Positions 33,801 to 43,810 of a stretch of 64,000 nt of DNA are shown piece after piece. The stretch's first letter is position 1; each line of letters opens with the position of its first letter. This stretch comes from Telmatactis stephensoni (Eukaryota; Cnidaria; Anthozoa; Actiniaria; Isophelliidae). The stretch covers positions 2,203,501 through 2,267,500 of the forward strand of contig JALIZF010001940.1 of assembly GCA_029948255.1 (NCBI GenBank), read 5' to 3'. The notes beneath the pieces were generated by a model that did no database searches, was not told the origin of the DNA, and was given only the letters and a program-made list of their open reading frames with translations. The translations under genes were made by a program, and so were the position numbers.

Positions 33801-34205
33801 GTCAGCTCCAAAGTACATGTAGTGTACATAAAATGGTCAATGACTGCATGTTCAACGTTGAATAATGTAGATCTGTGAACATAACCTGCGATAAAAAACT
33901 CAACAGTTTGCTTCTAATAAATCTCCTAAGCTTTCCAGAACAGATTATTTAAAATGCTTTAGTCAAAATCAATCAGAAACGCTTGGCTTGATCAGTACAA
34001 AAGGCTAACAATACACACTCAGCTTGCAGAGGTAAACATTGATTTGGAAGTAAGGGCAAAATCGAGCTGGGAAAACTGCACAGAATGTCAACAGTTTCAA
34101 GCCTTTACCTTTATTGGCGACTTCCCAAGAGACTTCAAATGTGAAGTACTCGGGGTCGTCATGATCTTGGTGGTAAACCGGCTCAGGATCGCTGCTCATT
34201 TTCAA
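21842..34205 (-). CDS. GYS: glycogen [starch] synthase, complete 19-exon gene
   Basis: Exons (5' to 3'): 34109-34205, 32705-32886, 31241-31279, 30662-30814, 30047-30232, 29274-29418, 28842-28881, 27786-27863, 27604-27654, 26913-26982, 26456-26562, 25937-25996, 25700-25778, 25016-25129, 24602-24728, 23814-23971, 23245-23346, 22153-22233, 21842-21970. They sum to 1998 bases, 665 residues, in frame at every junction. The enzyme transfers glucose from UDP-glucose to glycogen in the cytosol (GT3 family). Visible motifs: [16 protein letters not shown] (K32, nucleotide-sugar site), HFHEWQAG, and EPWGYTPAE with E503 and E511, the GT3 E-x7-E pair. An arginine cluster at residues 572-584 ([13 protein letters not shown]) is the glucose-6-phosphate sensor. 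The tail carries serines 634, 638, 642, 646 and 650 at four-residue steps. An ATG at 34199 is an alternative start. Confidence 0.95.
22262..23096. repeat. (GACT)n tetranucleotide tract filling a glycogen synthase intron
   Basis: About 835 bases, almost perfect ACTG/GACT repeat after one early interruption. It occupies roughly 83% of intron 17 (22234-23244). On the sense strand of the gene it reads (CAGT)n and ends 28 bases from the acceptor of exon 18. The SQSV-repeat frame through it is an artefact. Confidence 0.98.
23393..23725. mobile_element. fold-back MITE in glycogen synthase intron 16
   Basis: Contains ATCTGATTGGTTGAT near the left end, AATAAGAGGACAGACACAC, and an internal inverted pair with ATAAAATGTTCAAAACT at the turn and about 65-base arms. 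The same element lies in opposite orientation at 27885-28145 in intron 7 of the same gene, matching over most of its length by eye. No coding sequence. Confidence 0.75.
24109..24520. mobile_element. G-run MITE, copy 2, glycogen synthase intron 15
   Basis: Starts CCCAGGGGGGGGGAACTCCC and continues with GGATGCTTGTTGGAAATTTT and CTCTAAAAGGTACCTGAGTC, matching copies 3 and 4 closely and copy 1 at the ends. The right end is decayed (CCCGCCC, then ATTCCCCCC). Confidence 0.75.
25268..25336. repeat. short palindromic element in glycogen synthase intron 13
   Basis: Arms TAGCCTGCGTGCAGC and GCTGCACACAGGCTA enclose AACCCTGGTTAAGGGTT. A MITE-like miniature palindrome. Confidence 0.65.
27885..28145. mobile_element. 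fold-back MITE in glycogen synthase intron 7
   Basis: Reverse-orientation partner of 23393-23725: shares AGTTTTGAACATTTTATGA, GTGTCAATAAGAGGACAGAC and TCAACCAATCAGAT. It starts about 20 bases inside the donor end of the intron. Confidence 0.75.
28194..28550. mobile_element. MITE with TTAA-flanked inverted ends (piggyBac-like?)
   Basis: Ends are inverted copies of AGGGGTACTTGGATGAAA, each flanked by TTAA, the duplication typical of piggyBac elements. About 357 bases, no coding sequence. The superfamily call rests only on the TTAA. Confidence 0.6.
28632..28749. repeat. hairpin repeat in glycogen synthase intron 7
   Basis: Arms TTCACATGAAGG..AAGTTGT and its complement flank AACTCTTTTGTTTT and AAAACAAAAGAGTT. 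Related fragments lie near 2938-3015 and 39440-39510, so it is a dispersed family. Confidence 0.65.
29553..29770 (+). mobile_element. second type of tRNA-derived SINE in glycogen synthase intron 5
   Basis: Begins GGTGGCATGAGTGGCATAAT with an A-box-like TGGCATAATGGTTAAG, then a B-box-like AGATTTGAGTCC about 40 bases later. A body with GGGTTCTCTGGTCTTTCCTC and CGGCAAAAATCAACA is a layout common in metazoan SINEs. Opposite strand to the host gene. Confidence 0.5.
31464..32244 (-). mobile_element. gypsy-like LTR retrotransposon fragment in glycogen synthase intron 2
   Basis: On the minus strand there is a short LTR of 179 bases (32061-32239, TGTAGCGAGG to CCCGTTACA). It is followed directly by a primer-binding-site-like TGGTGGCAGCGG, a short leader and a 177-codon gag capsid frame (31445-31978; contains [40 protein letters not shown]). 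The frame is intact but stops at about residue 170; no zinc knuckle, protease or polymerase follows and no second LTR is seen. CAGCT at 31464-31468 and 32240-32244 could be a 5-bp target duplication, which would make it a truncated insertion. Same strand as the host gene. Confidence 0.75.
33630..33672. repeat. (ATT)n trinucleotide repeat
   Basis: Interrupted ATT/TTA repeat in intron 1 of glycogen synthase. I see no other structure in that intron (32887-34108). Confidence 0.9.
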
Positions 34206-34349
34206 TGCAAAGTAGCTTCGCGTCCACGTTTATGTCGAGGAAGCTCCAATTATCATGAGCCTATGTCTTATTGGTCAGAGGTTATACGTACAACTGCGGG
34301 TCACCTTTCGGGATCACGGGACGACTCGCATCACAAAAGCTAGCTCAGG

Positions 34350-34445
34350 CAAGTTGTCCTTACTAAGTATAGTTCGTCAGGACACGTGACGGACTGTGAT
34401 ATGTCCCTCAGGACATTATTAGAAGTCGTCCTTACATGGAGTCGT
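34350..34445 (+). repeat. dispersed ~95-bp repeat, copy 1
   Basis: AGTTGTCCTTACTAAGTATA, then GTCAGGACAC, GACGGACT, CTCAGGACATTA and AGAAGTCGTCCTTACATGG. It recurs at 36137-36240 in the same order with small changes. It sits about 150 bases upstream of the glycogen synthase start codon. Confidence 0.75.
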
Positions 34446-34689
34446 GGGCAAAACGCATAAAAAAGGCACGATATTCGATCGCACATTTAAGAAATAATAT
34501 AGAGAAATTAATTAAACGATATCCATATATTAATAATCATGAATATTAATCAATCTCAATATATTTATGAACGATCCAAAATGATTAAAAAGTTAAGGTT
34601 AAAACATCAGTATCCGTAGCAAGACAATAAGTAGTCAGGATATTTAGGTAAAAAAGGGAAAAGGTATAGAAAAAGAGTGAAAAAAAGAA

Positions 34690-35010
34690 AAAGAAAAAGG
34701 ATTCGCCCCCGACACGACTCGAACCTATTAGATATGCACCCCCGGACACAAAATAGAAATGATTCTTTAACTGAAAAATAAACTGAAGGAAAAATTAAAT
34801 TTTGGGACGATTCTCCCGAGACATTCAAGGAAGCTGAGACATCGAATCGACTTACGTTACGGATGAAGATTTCGGCCCCATCCACGCTATCCCGGTGCTA
34901 CATATTACAGTTGACTTAGCCCGAAGGCCAGGGAGGGAGACGATATCCGGACCCTAATCCATACCTTTAGATATCACCTTAGACCGCTGCGCTACCTAGA
35001 CACTTAAAAA
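34690..35010 (-). mobile_element. SINE family 2, copy 1
   Basis: On the minus strand: a tRNA-like head with GTCTAGGTAGCGCAGCGGTC, a conserved core GTGGATGGGGCCGAAATCTT, then CGATTCGATGTCTCAGC, and a second box-like GGTTCGAGTCGTGTC near the end. The core matches 51530-51610 on the plus strand. Confidence 0.6.
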
Positions 35011-35934
35011 TTTTAATGTCTAATTGGGGTAGTCTATTCGGCGAAGTTTCATTATGATGTGTTTGTCCCAAATCCTTGGAGACACAGAGGAACCAATCAA
35101 AATCGAGTATTTTGAAGAAAGATCAACAAAGTTGCGTTAACAATATGCATTTTAGGTCCATCGAGCTCCTTTGTAACGTGATGACGTTACGCTGTATTTT
35201 AGTATGGATCTTTATTTTCTACTGCTGCATGGATAAAGGTTTGCAACTGGTAATCACATTTGCTATTTAAGAGTAGTCCTAAAGCAGATCTCGATGATTA
35301 TCCAGATAAAGGGCGAAGATTTGAAATGTCAGCAAAGTTAAGTATCTCGTTTACAAATATCTTAACTCAACTAGTGAAAGTTGTACATTTAGAAAATTAA
35401 TAAACTTTATCACTTAGGGTTTCATCAGTTGTATTTTCAAGTCTAGTTGGGCAAGAGGACAAGAAAATCTCGTGAAACCCTAACCCTAATCTGCTGAATC
35501 TCGGCTAGTAGGGAATCCCGTACTGATAAAGAACCTGTATCAGCGCCAAAGACACGAGCTTTTAAAGCATATGTCTGTAAGTTTTTCTTATTCAAATTCT
35601 TAATAGAAATATCATTTTGTAGCAAAACCGCACGTAAGAATTGGTTAAAAACTTGTTAAACGAGTTTTACTTTTTCTTGCACGTACGATTTCAAGTGATT
35701 GCAAGGGGAAACTAGAAGGGAGGGAGAGGAGATTGGGGAGGGAAGGGGATATGAGTGGAAGTTGTTAATCCACGTCCCCTGGAATTCTCCTATAGCTATG
35801 TCCATGCATTCGAGCAACACATTTCATTGAGTCAGTTTGTCGTTCTTACCCCATTTGTTTCCACATATATAACACAGGGCACCCAGCGTGGAGTAATCAC
35901 CCTCACCTGATCTTTTTAGGGCGGTGTTACACGA

Positions 35935-36135
35935 GACGATTTTTAACGACGATTTTCCGCGCAACGTTGCAACAGCTTGCAATATTTTGCGTTGCGAGTT
36001 TCTGACTTGGATTCAAAAACTCGCAACGCGTTGCCGAAGCAAAAATTGCAAGGAAAATCGTTCCAAGTGTCATGTTACACGAAGAAGATTTTTAGCGCAA
36101 CGCCGTTACGCTGAAAATCGTTGTTAAAAATCGTC
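35935..36135. mobile_element. MITE with GACGATTTTTAAC ends
   Basis: About 201 bases bounded by GACGATTTTTAACGACGATT and its near-complement. Internal inverted words (CGCAACG, AAAATCG) repeat several times. It abuts copy 2 of the ~95-bp repeat. Confidence 0.65.
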
Positions 36136-36136
36136 A

Positions 36137-36240
36137 AGTTGCCCTTACTAAGTATAGTCCGTCAGGACACTACGCGACGGACTATTATATACCCCTCAAG
36201 GACATAAACTTCAGGACATTAGAAGTCGTCCTTACATGGT
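36137..36240 (+). repeat. dispersed ~95-bp repeat, copy 2
   Basis: AGTTGCCCTTACTAAGTATA through AGAAGTCGTCCTTACATGG, as at 34350. It lies immediately right of the MITE. Confidence 0.75.
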
Positions 36241-36591
36241 CGTTACCATCTTCCCATCTTCAGCTACATTTTTGGCTTTTAAAATTAAAAGTTCTTAATG
36301 TGACGTCCATTTTTACATCAAATTATATTATATAGCTCTCTAGATATTTGTCTTCAAAATTATTAACAAGTCCCAAGGCCTATCTTGGTTCCTGACGCTC
36401 TTTTGAACGATTTTGAGGGCTTTGAAACTAGCTGACAAACATTCTGTAAATTTTTATAGGCCTAGGCAACCTTTAGAAACGACTGCCATACTGTTAATGA
36501 ACATAGGTATACCAGAAGCTCTTTGGCTAATTAATTTCTTTTGGGGTATTGCAAGCATATGGAAAACCATTTATAACTAAATAATTGAATT

Positions 36592-36770
36592 AAAGAAAGC
36601 AAGAAAAGAAGGAAGAAAAAAGAGAGGAAGGAAAGAAGGAAGGAATAGCAAAGGAAAGAAATTGGAAAAAGAGAAAGAAAGGAAGAAAGGAAAGAAGAAC
36701 CATTAAAAGAAAGAAAGAAAGAAAGAAAAAAGAAAGAAGAAGAGGAAGGAACAAACAAAGGCAAGAGATG
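36592..36770. repeat. purine-rich GAAA/GGAA tract
   Basis: About 180 bases of degenerate GAAAG/GGAAG on the plus strand. Reading frames in it are low complexity and not coding. Confidence 0.8.
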
Positions 36771-37010
36771 AAATAACAAGATAGCAAACTTGTTTTCTAA
36801 AAATATGTGATTTATTTAACGTTAATTTACTTGAAAGTGCGTGAATTGAAACTTAGTCATCTCGTTTCTAGCGTTTTCCAATCATTACGTACAATATTAT
36901 CATGCATATCATCAGTTAAATTTCTTAGTTAATGTTTAAAACTAAACAGAAGTGCAGCCATCTTTCGTCCGTTGTCTTTCGTACCCAGGCCTCCAGCATC
37001 ATCGTGACCA

Positions 37011-38467
37011 TTACTTAGTGCAAACTGCGCATGTCACTTCCCAAGCGTTTCGATACGGGTGGCATGGCAACGAACCACAAGTGCCCTCGACTGGATACAA
37101 CAAAGCACCATTACGATTGGCATGGCTTCCGGGAACATTTTCGGCTTTCTTGTCAACACAAATGAAATCTGTCGAATGGCGATGACCATAGTGTGACGTC
37201 ATTAGGTATCCATAGTATTCCCGTCTCCATCCCGCGGGACACACGTAGGTACCGGGAATCATCAGTTTAGAGCCTCGTGTAGTCACGTGACAGACAGAGC
37301 AAGGGACGTCGTGGTCGTGGAGGGTTCTGCCAAAGAGGGTGCGCCCGTGCGCGTACTGGCTTACTTCGTACTCTGTACCATAAAGTCTGCCATCAGCTTG
37401 CCATCCATTTAAATGGTGCAAATATCTTGGATGTTCAGTCAAACAGAGGTAGTTGACTCCTCCTCCATAATGATTGAAGTATTCTCCTCCAACACGACCT
37501 GCAGAATGAAAGAAAGAGTAAAAAAAAGAGAAAGAAAAAACTGATAAAAATAAAATGTATGTATATAGTTCAATAGAGGGATTCCATGATTGCATGTGCC
37601 CAAAATAATAGAGCTTTTTACTCAGACTGGAAATGAAATGTTTTAATTGTCATGCAGGCTGTTTTATAATGTTTTTAATTGCTCGCGAAGATTTCTAAAG
37701 TAAAATCACGCCCTTAGCCTTACATGGTTTCAGTCATGATTACTGTGGGACTATGAATCTCTATATGACTTTAGATGAATATTGGTTACCTTTGTAGACG
37801 AGCCTTGCACCACGAGGACACGTAGTCTTTCCATATCGTATGTACACGACCCCTCCAGGACCTCGTCTACCTCGTCTACCTCGTTTGCCGTCTTTTCCTG
37901 GTTTTCCTTTTGGTCCTGCAGGTCCTGTAAAATTATTTGAAGTAGCCACGGTAAATCAAAATTTTTCAGTTAATCTAGATGTATTCAGTATCGATTTACT
38001 GCAGTGGATGATCGAATTCATCACGTACGTACGGAGTGTACTGTAGCAGGGTATTTAGGGGAGGGGTGCAAGGGGTGCGCAGCCCTCCTGAGACGACTTT
38101 GAGTCCTTTTTTTTTTCAATATTTTTCCAAAATATCCTCTCGGCAGTTGATGGTGCACCCCCTCCAGCTGAAGACGGTACACCCCCTCCTGGAGATAATC
38201 CTGGATCCGCCCCGGTGTAGTTATAAATGGTTGGTTAACTGAGCTAAAAATAGGATTGAATGAATGATTGTGTCGGTTGTAATAGCAATGATCAATGAGA
38301 ATGATGATGATGATGATGATGATGATGATAATGATGGTGATTGATGATAAGTGGGCGATTGAAGGGAATGATGAAATACCTCGTGGTCCTGGTGCACCGG
38401 CTTTGCCATTGAGTCCATCTCTTCCTGTTTTCAAATAAATATACGAACGAGCAGATAAATGAACCAG

Positions 38468-38562
<95 letters not shown>

Positions 38563-40057
38563 ATATCAAGTAAATAAATAAACAAAAAAAAGACAAGTAA
38601 ATTATTCAATGAATCAATGAATCAATGAATCAATGAATATAAATAAATAAATGTAAATAAATAAATAAATGAATAATAAATGAATAAATGAATAGATGAA
38701 TAAATGAATGAATAAATATATGAATGAATGAATGAATGAATTTATCAATAAATCAATGAATGAATAAATAGAAAATGATTAAATAAATCAATCAATGGAT
38801 AAAGCAATAAAACAAACTCAATGAATGACTAGAATGAATAAATAAAAAAATGAGTGAACGAATGATTAAATGAATAGATCAGTCAATAAATAATTAAATA
38901 GATGATGATCAAATAAATAAATGAATCAAATCAGAATGAATAAACGAATGAATAAATGACCTTGCCTCCTAGTGACGTAACTACTTACCAGGCATTCCGT
39001 CACGTCCATCTCTACCTATGAATTATGAAAACAAATCAATCAAAATTACTGATGTATTTCCTATACCCATACTCCTTTTCGGTCTATTACACGCGTTGTC
39101 GTTATGCCTGTCATCCGACACGCTACCTGGACACATAGTATCAAGTGTTGTTTAAACAAATATATATTACTTAGCTTTACCTCGAAGGCGGGAAGCTGGT
39201 CGATAATATCCAAGCATTTTTATCCTGAAAGGTAGAAATTAAATTAGAAAGAAAAAAGAAATTGATAAATTGACTTTTTGATCATACCATACGTAGTTAA
39301 TCTATCAAATGCATCAAAGACCGAACGGAGTTTATTGTTTAATAAAAATTGAAATGCATTGTTCAAAGAAATATTCTGAGACCGAAAGTTCAGAGAACCA
39401 GAATTTGACTAGGGAGCTGTTTATATGGAGGCGAGCCAGCCGGGTAATGGGGCTGAATTCTTTTGTTTTCTTTTCCCTGGGGGCCAAAGAACAAATTAAA
39501 AGAAGTCAGTCCGCTTAGTACGTCTTATCGTTTTTGATCGAAGGAACAATTTTCCGCATTGTTTGAATTCTTCCACTGAGTATCCTTAATTCGTATATAT
39601 TGTTAGTTTGTTTTACATTTTAATTATTTAGCCATGGCACTTATTACGAGGCTATTTTTATTATCAAATTCATTCGATATTTATCAATAATAAATTGAAT
39701 ATACTGAGTGGTGACACAATGATGTCAATCGGATACCGAAACGTCGTTCCTAGCTCTATGGCTCTTTGGTGACTATAAAACTTACAAAAACTTACTTTTG
39801 TAAATCGAATATGATTAATATTGTTAACAACTCGTAGGATCGAGTTCCATACTTTGGGTTGAGCTGAAAATTGTTAAAACTACATACCTTCGCTCTATTC
39901 TAGCCAAGCGACTAAGGACTTGAGCCTTCCACCTTACAAAGCCGCGTACGCTTCTGGGCTCAAGACTTTTCTCGTCATCTTGTTCTTCGACTTTATTCTC
40001 GTTGGCAAGTGCAGCGGCAACTAGCGCCAAAGCAAGCACAACTTTACACGGATTCAT
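37011..40057 (-). CDS. short-chain collagen C4-like protein (gene C)
   Basis: Exons: 39888-40057, 39181-39224, 38989-39015, 38380-38424, 37790-37924, 37011-37498; 909 bases, 302 residues plus stop. Residues 1-19 are a signal peptide (MNPCKVVLALALVAAALAN). A charged linker with EKSLEPR and a short helical stretch follow. Exons 3-5 encode 16 uninterrupted Gly-X-Y triplets starting GRDGRDGMP, ending in a very basic GKDGKRGRRGRRGPG. The C-terminal domain opens VYIRYGKTTCPRGARLVYKG and has ten cysteines shared with gene D (YLC, CSVC, YVC, FICVD, GTC, LPC, TCAVC). This layout is that of spongin short-chain (C4-type) collagens of sponges and cnidarians, secreted matrix proteins that trimerise. Divergent neighbour of gene D. 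Confidence 0.92.
38440..38970. repeat. (AAAT)n and degenerate AAAT/GAAT tetranucleotide tract
   Basis: A pure (AAAT)n core at about 38469-38563 followed by ~400 bases of AAAT/GAAT mixture, filling most of intron 3 of collagen gene C. A short (ATG)n lies in the next intron at 38301-38330. Confidence 0.95.
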
Positions 40058-40174
40058 TTTTGCTGAATTGATAAGTGAGCCTCCTAATTTCTGAAACTGG
40101 AATTCCTAATGGACAATAATGCAAGAGTTGGACTTATTTCTTTCTTTCACGGAAGGTGTGGCCATATTTCTTTT

Positions 40175-40231
40175 TAAATCTGATTGGTTAATATTTTGGG
40201 CGACTGCCAATCAAATGCGTTCTTGCTTGAT
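40175..40231 (-). promoter_or_regulatory. proximal promoter block of collagen gene C
   Basis: Read toward the gene: ATCAAGCAAGAACGCATTTG, ATTGGC, about 20 bases, then AACCAATCAGATT. The same words in the same order stand upstream of gene D (45065-45120). It lies about 125-175 bases before the start codon and pairs an inverted with a direct CCAAT box. More CCAAT/ATTGG words follow at about 40239, 40249, 40310, 40370 and 40386. Confidence 0.6.
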
Positions 40232-40986
40232 AAGTAAGCCAATCACGATTGGTGATGCACCCACGTGCTTTATATTGTTTGTTTTTGTTTGAAGTGGAAC
40301 CAATCAAATATATTCTTCTTGCTCCATTAAACTCTGCCCACGCCTGACATCGGTTTCTTTGCATTCTGATTGGCTGGTCTGAGATTGGGATTGACTAGGT
40401 CTTGTTTTAAGATAAAATGCTATTTTTAGACACTAATTTTATATTTGAAATTGTAAATAAAGTTTGAATGCACTTCCGTTCAGAACAATGCAAATAACAC
40501 GCTCTACAGTATATCACTTAATTGATACATTAAAACTCATAAGTACGATTTTAATTTTTTCCTGTTTGTTAATGTTCTAAAATGTTCGTTTGCTTTTTGT
40601 ATGAGAGCGTTATCACACATTTCTACATTTATTTCTACCGTGATATTTACACGCTGGTAAAAAAAAGGAAAAAAGAATGAACATTTCTTGTGCTGCTAAA
40701 GGCCCCAAATCTACTCGCTACCCGTAAGGGAGTCTGGGCAGAAATTAGTAAAAGCTATAAAACCACAAGAATCAAATGAAAACAACTATTTTCAACTAGC
40801 TTACCTTGAGTTTATGCAAAAAAGAACTTCACTCGTTATGTCAATATCAAAAACAAAGCTGAAAAGGGAAGCAAAGTTTAGTATATACCTACCCATACTC
40901 CTTTTCGGTCTAGTCGTCTAGGCTTCTCTCGCCCGACAAACTTTTTTGAAATAGGAGTATGTCATTTTTGTTGTTCATATACAAAG

Positions 40987-41100
40987 GCCGATTGTACGAA
41001 GCCTGGATAAGTTATCCACAGGATAAGAGCTCTAAATTTTATCCGCTGAATAAGGATTTATCCAGCGGACAGCGCTTATCCAGGCTTCGTACAACCGGCT
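40987..41100. mobile_element. palindromic MITE
   Basis: Arms GCCGATTGTACGAAGCCTGG and CCAGGCTTCGTACAACCGGC with internal GGATAAG/CTTATCC pairs (about 114 bases). No coding sequence. Confidence 0.75.
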
Positions 41101-41994
41101 CTAGACATATCGTTTTATATTCCTCAAAAATTTGTTTGATTTAAAAATTGCAGTTCTCTGTTTAGTATAAATCTTTCATATTCAAATTTTTCTTATCTCT
41201 TCTTAATCAGTAAATCTTAGTAAAAAGAAACTTTTTCAGGCTATTTAGCTGAAATCAATTTCTACAGTAAACTGCATGACGTATAAACAGAATTTTCGAA
41301 CCGTAGAAAAACACATAATATCCAGTTTGCTTTAAGGCATTTTAAGCTTTTTGTTTATCGATGAAATTCCCTAAAGTAGCTTTGAACAGTTGAACAATAA
41401 CTTGAAGATGAGTCATGTCAGCTTTGAAGCATTGTTTGTTAATTATTTTTTCGTTTTTTTAAGATTCTATTAAAAACGTTTAAAAAGTATAATTAGTGAA
41501 CTAATCGGCAATATGTGAACATGGTTCAAAGTCAACAAAATATTTTCAATGGATGGACAAAATAATATGCTTATTCAATTACTGCGCTCTAGTAACTCGA
41601 TAATGGGCCAAGCAGCTCGAGAGGTAATTTTATTTTTAATTTGGCAATTAGAAAAGTGCGATCAGACGATATGACCAAAGTGGCACACAGATTTTGTTAA
41701 GTTCTCTAAAAATACACCTGGCCATTATTTTGACCTACTACGGAGAGGCATTAGAAGATGAGATATTCATCTACCATAACGAAGTTTTTTCTTAGTTTTG
41801 ATTTAAATTCATGATATGGGACTAAATTCCGGCTGAATATGACTTTGTTTTCGGATGATTTTGTATGTGATCCGTCACCGTATCAGTGCATGTTTAGACA
41901 TATATTTTTCGGCATTCAACAGCTAGTAGCAAATTATCTAGTATTACTAGGGGCGAATGATTAACTTTGATGTAGGTCTGTCTTGAGCAAAAAT

Positions 41995-43810
41995 GTTTCT
42001 ACATGCACCATTCTTAGATTGAGTGCGAATTACCAATTTGCAGTATGTAATGAGATGCCAATCATTAACTGATTCAAATGAGCTGTTTTCAAGAACAGTT
42101 AATTCCCGCACTTATGCTCGTCCGAGAAAACTAGCTTTGGTCCATGAGCAATCTTACTTAAAAATGAATACTTATAATCAGCCAACTTTAATTTGAAAAT
42201 TGAATTAAAAATTTCGTTAATGAGAAATGTAAGTTGGAGGGCTATCTATTGCTTCCGGTGTGTTATTTTTTATCTTTCAAATTAATTTGGATTCATTCAT
42301 TTTTGGAACGAAGAAATTAATAATCATGACGAAAAGAAAATGATTGCTAACTATAAAGGAACATTTTATCTATAAATAGCCAAAAAGTTTCCAAAAGTTT
42401 CACTTTGAACAGGAATATTATGTTAATGAGTTAATTTCTAAAAGAACTACCGATGCAAAAAAATAAAAATAAAATAAAACACTTCAAAGTCCTCATAAAC
42501 GTACTTCGGTCTATTTGGTATATATCTACATTTGAGTATAGGAATATATAATAAGCGATGAAATTTGCCGATCTGTATGAAAAACAATTCGTATCTCTTG
42601 CCATCGGACATCTTGTTTTACAGAAAAACGTTCGAGTTTAAAACTTTCCAAATGTAGTTCAGACGTTTTCTGAACAAATTTAAGGAAAACTGTTTTTTGT
42701 GTTTGTTTTGTTTATCCTTTTTTAACTATATTTGTTTCAAAAAGTTTCACTTTTGAACCGGAATCTTATGTTTAATGAGTTTCTCAAGAACTACTGATGC
42801 AAAGAAAGAACACTTCAAAGTCCTCAGAAATGTACTTCGGTCTATTTGTATATTTTTACATTCTTAGATTGAGTGAGAATTACTTATTTGTAATGTAATG
42901 AGTTGAAGTTTATTAATTACTGATTCAAATATATGAGCTGTTTAGTCTTCAAGAATCCAACAATCCAACACACATATGCTTCTCGGAAAACTTTGAGACC
43001 AATAATTAGCAATCTAATGATTGTTTATTTTTTATCTTCCAAATTAATTTGGATTCATTAGTTTTTGAAAAGGAGAATTCATCAGGCGAAAAGAAAAATG
43101 TCGCCGACTATAAAGGAATTTATTTAATATGTATAAGAATATAATGCGCGATGAAATAGAAAGTGCCGATCGTTATAAACTGAAACAATATATCTCTTGC
43201 TTCGGGCTGATCTTGCTTTACCGAAAAACGTTTAAGTACGTACATTTTCCAAAGTGTAGATGACATTTGAAGGGAAAATGTTTTTGTGTGTTTGTTTTGC
43301 TTATCTTTATTAACCATATTTATTTCAAACAGTTTCATAAGATTGCTGAACAGGAGTTTTATGTGAATGAGTTTCTTAGAGTGCATTTCATATGTCTGTG
43401 AAATAAGATCAAAGTTATTTGTGCTTATTTAGTTGCTATTTAGTCACTATAGCTAGCATTGAACCAGAACTTTCTTATAATATATAGCAATACACTGGAG
43501 ACATCAAATACACAAGAGAATTGAGACAAATGACTTTGCATAATAGCTTTTAATTACTTTATTACTTCAAATGAACTTCATTGTTTCTTTCATTGAAACA
43601 GACTTTCTACACATCCATTGTATTGCTATTATAAGAAAGTTCTGGTTCAATGGTAGTAACTAAATAACAACTAAATAGCAACTAAATAGGCACAAATAAC
43701 TTGATCTTATTTCACAGACATATGAAATGCACTCTAAAGAACTACCGATGCAGAGAAATTAAAAATAAACACATCAGAATCCTCATAAATTAACTTCGGT
43801 CTGTTTGTGC
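41995..43810. repeat. diverged tandem duplication of ~0.9 kb
   Basis: Two units (about 41995-42850 and 42855-43810) share, in order, ATTCTTAGATTGAGTG, TTTTTTATCTTTCAAATTAA-type words, GCGATGAAAT, a TTTGTTTTG run, ATGAGTTTCT, ACTACCGATGCA and ACTTCGGTCTATTTG. The words ATGAGTTTCT to ACTTCGGTCT occur three times in all (42430, 42775, 43370/43740). The last occurrence is split by the fold-back element. No coding sequence is recognised. Confidence 0.65.
43378..43736. mobile_element. fold-back element inserted in the tandem duplication
   Basis: Inverted arms of about 115 bases begin AGAGTGCATTTCATATGTCT and contain TTATTTAGTTGCTATTTAGT and AACCAGAACTTTCTTATAA. They enclose a ~130-base centre. The uninterrupted sequence in the two other tandem copies shows the empty site, ATGAGTTTCT joined to AAGAACTAC. 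Confidence 0.8.

Larger units (their letters stand above)
34206..37010. other. intergenic, upstream of glycogen synthase and downstream of collagen gene C
   Basis: No gene seen. It holds a repeated ~95-bp block (34350, 36137), a SINE (34690-35010), a MITE (35935-36135) and a purine-rich tract (36592-36770). The glycogen synthase promoter should lie just right of 34205; no TATA box is evident there. Confidence 0.5.

Noticed and set aside
34915..35010. A tRNA gene on the minus strand
   Set aside because: Only an A-box-like head is seen; it is followed by the family 2 SINE core and has no cloverleaf closing stem.
36531..36787. Phe/Leu/Ser-rich minus-strand frames
   Set aside because: They are the complement of a GAAA/GGAA purine tract.
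39700..39770. Second hammerhead-like motif (ATGATGTCA, then CCGAAACGTC)
   Set aside because: It has the GAAACGTC end but no convincing CUGANGA core or helix II, so it is at best a decayed Penelope tail.
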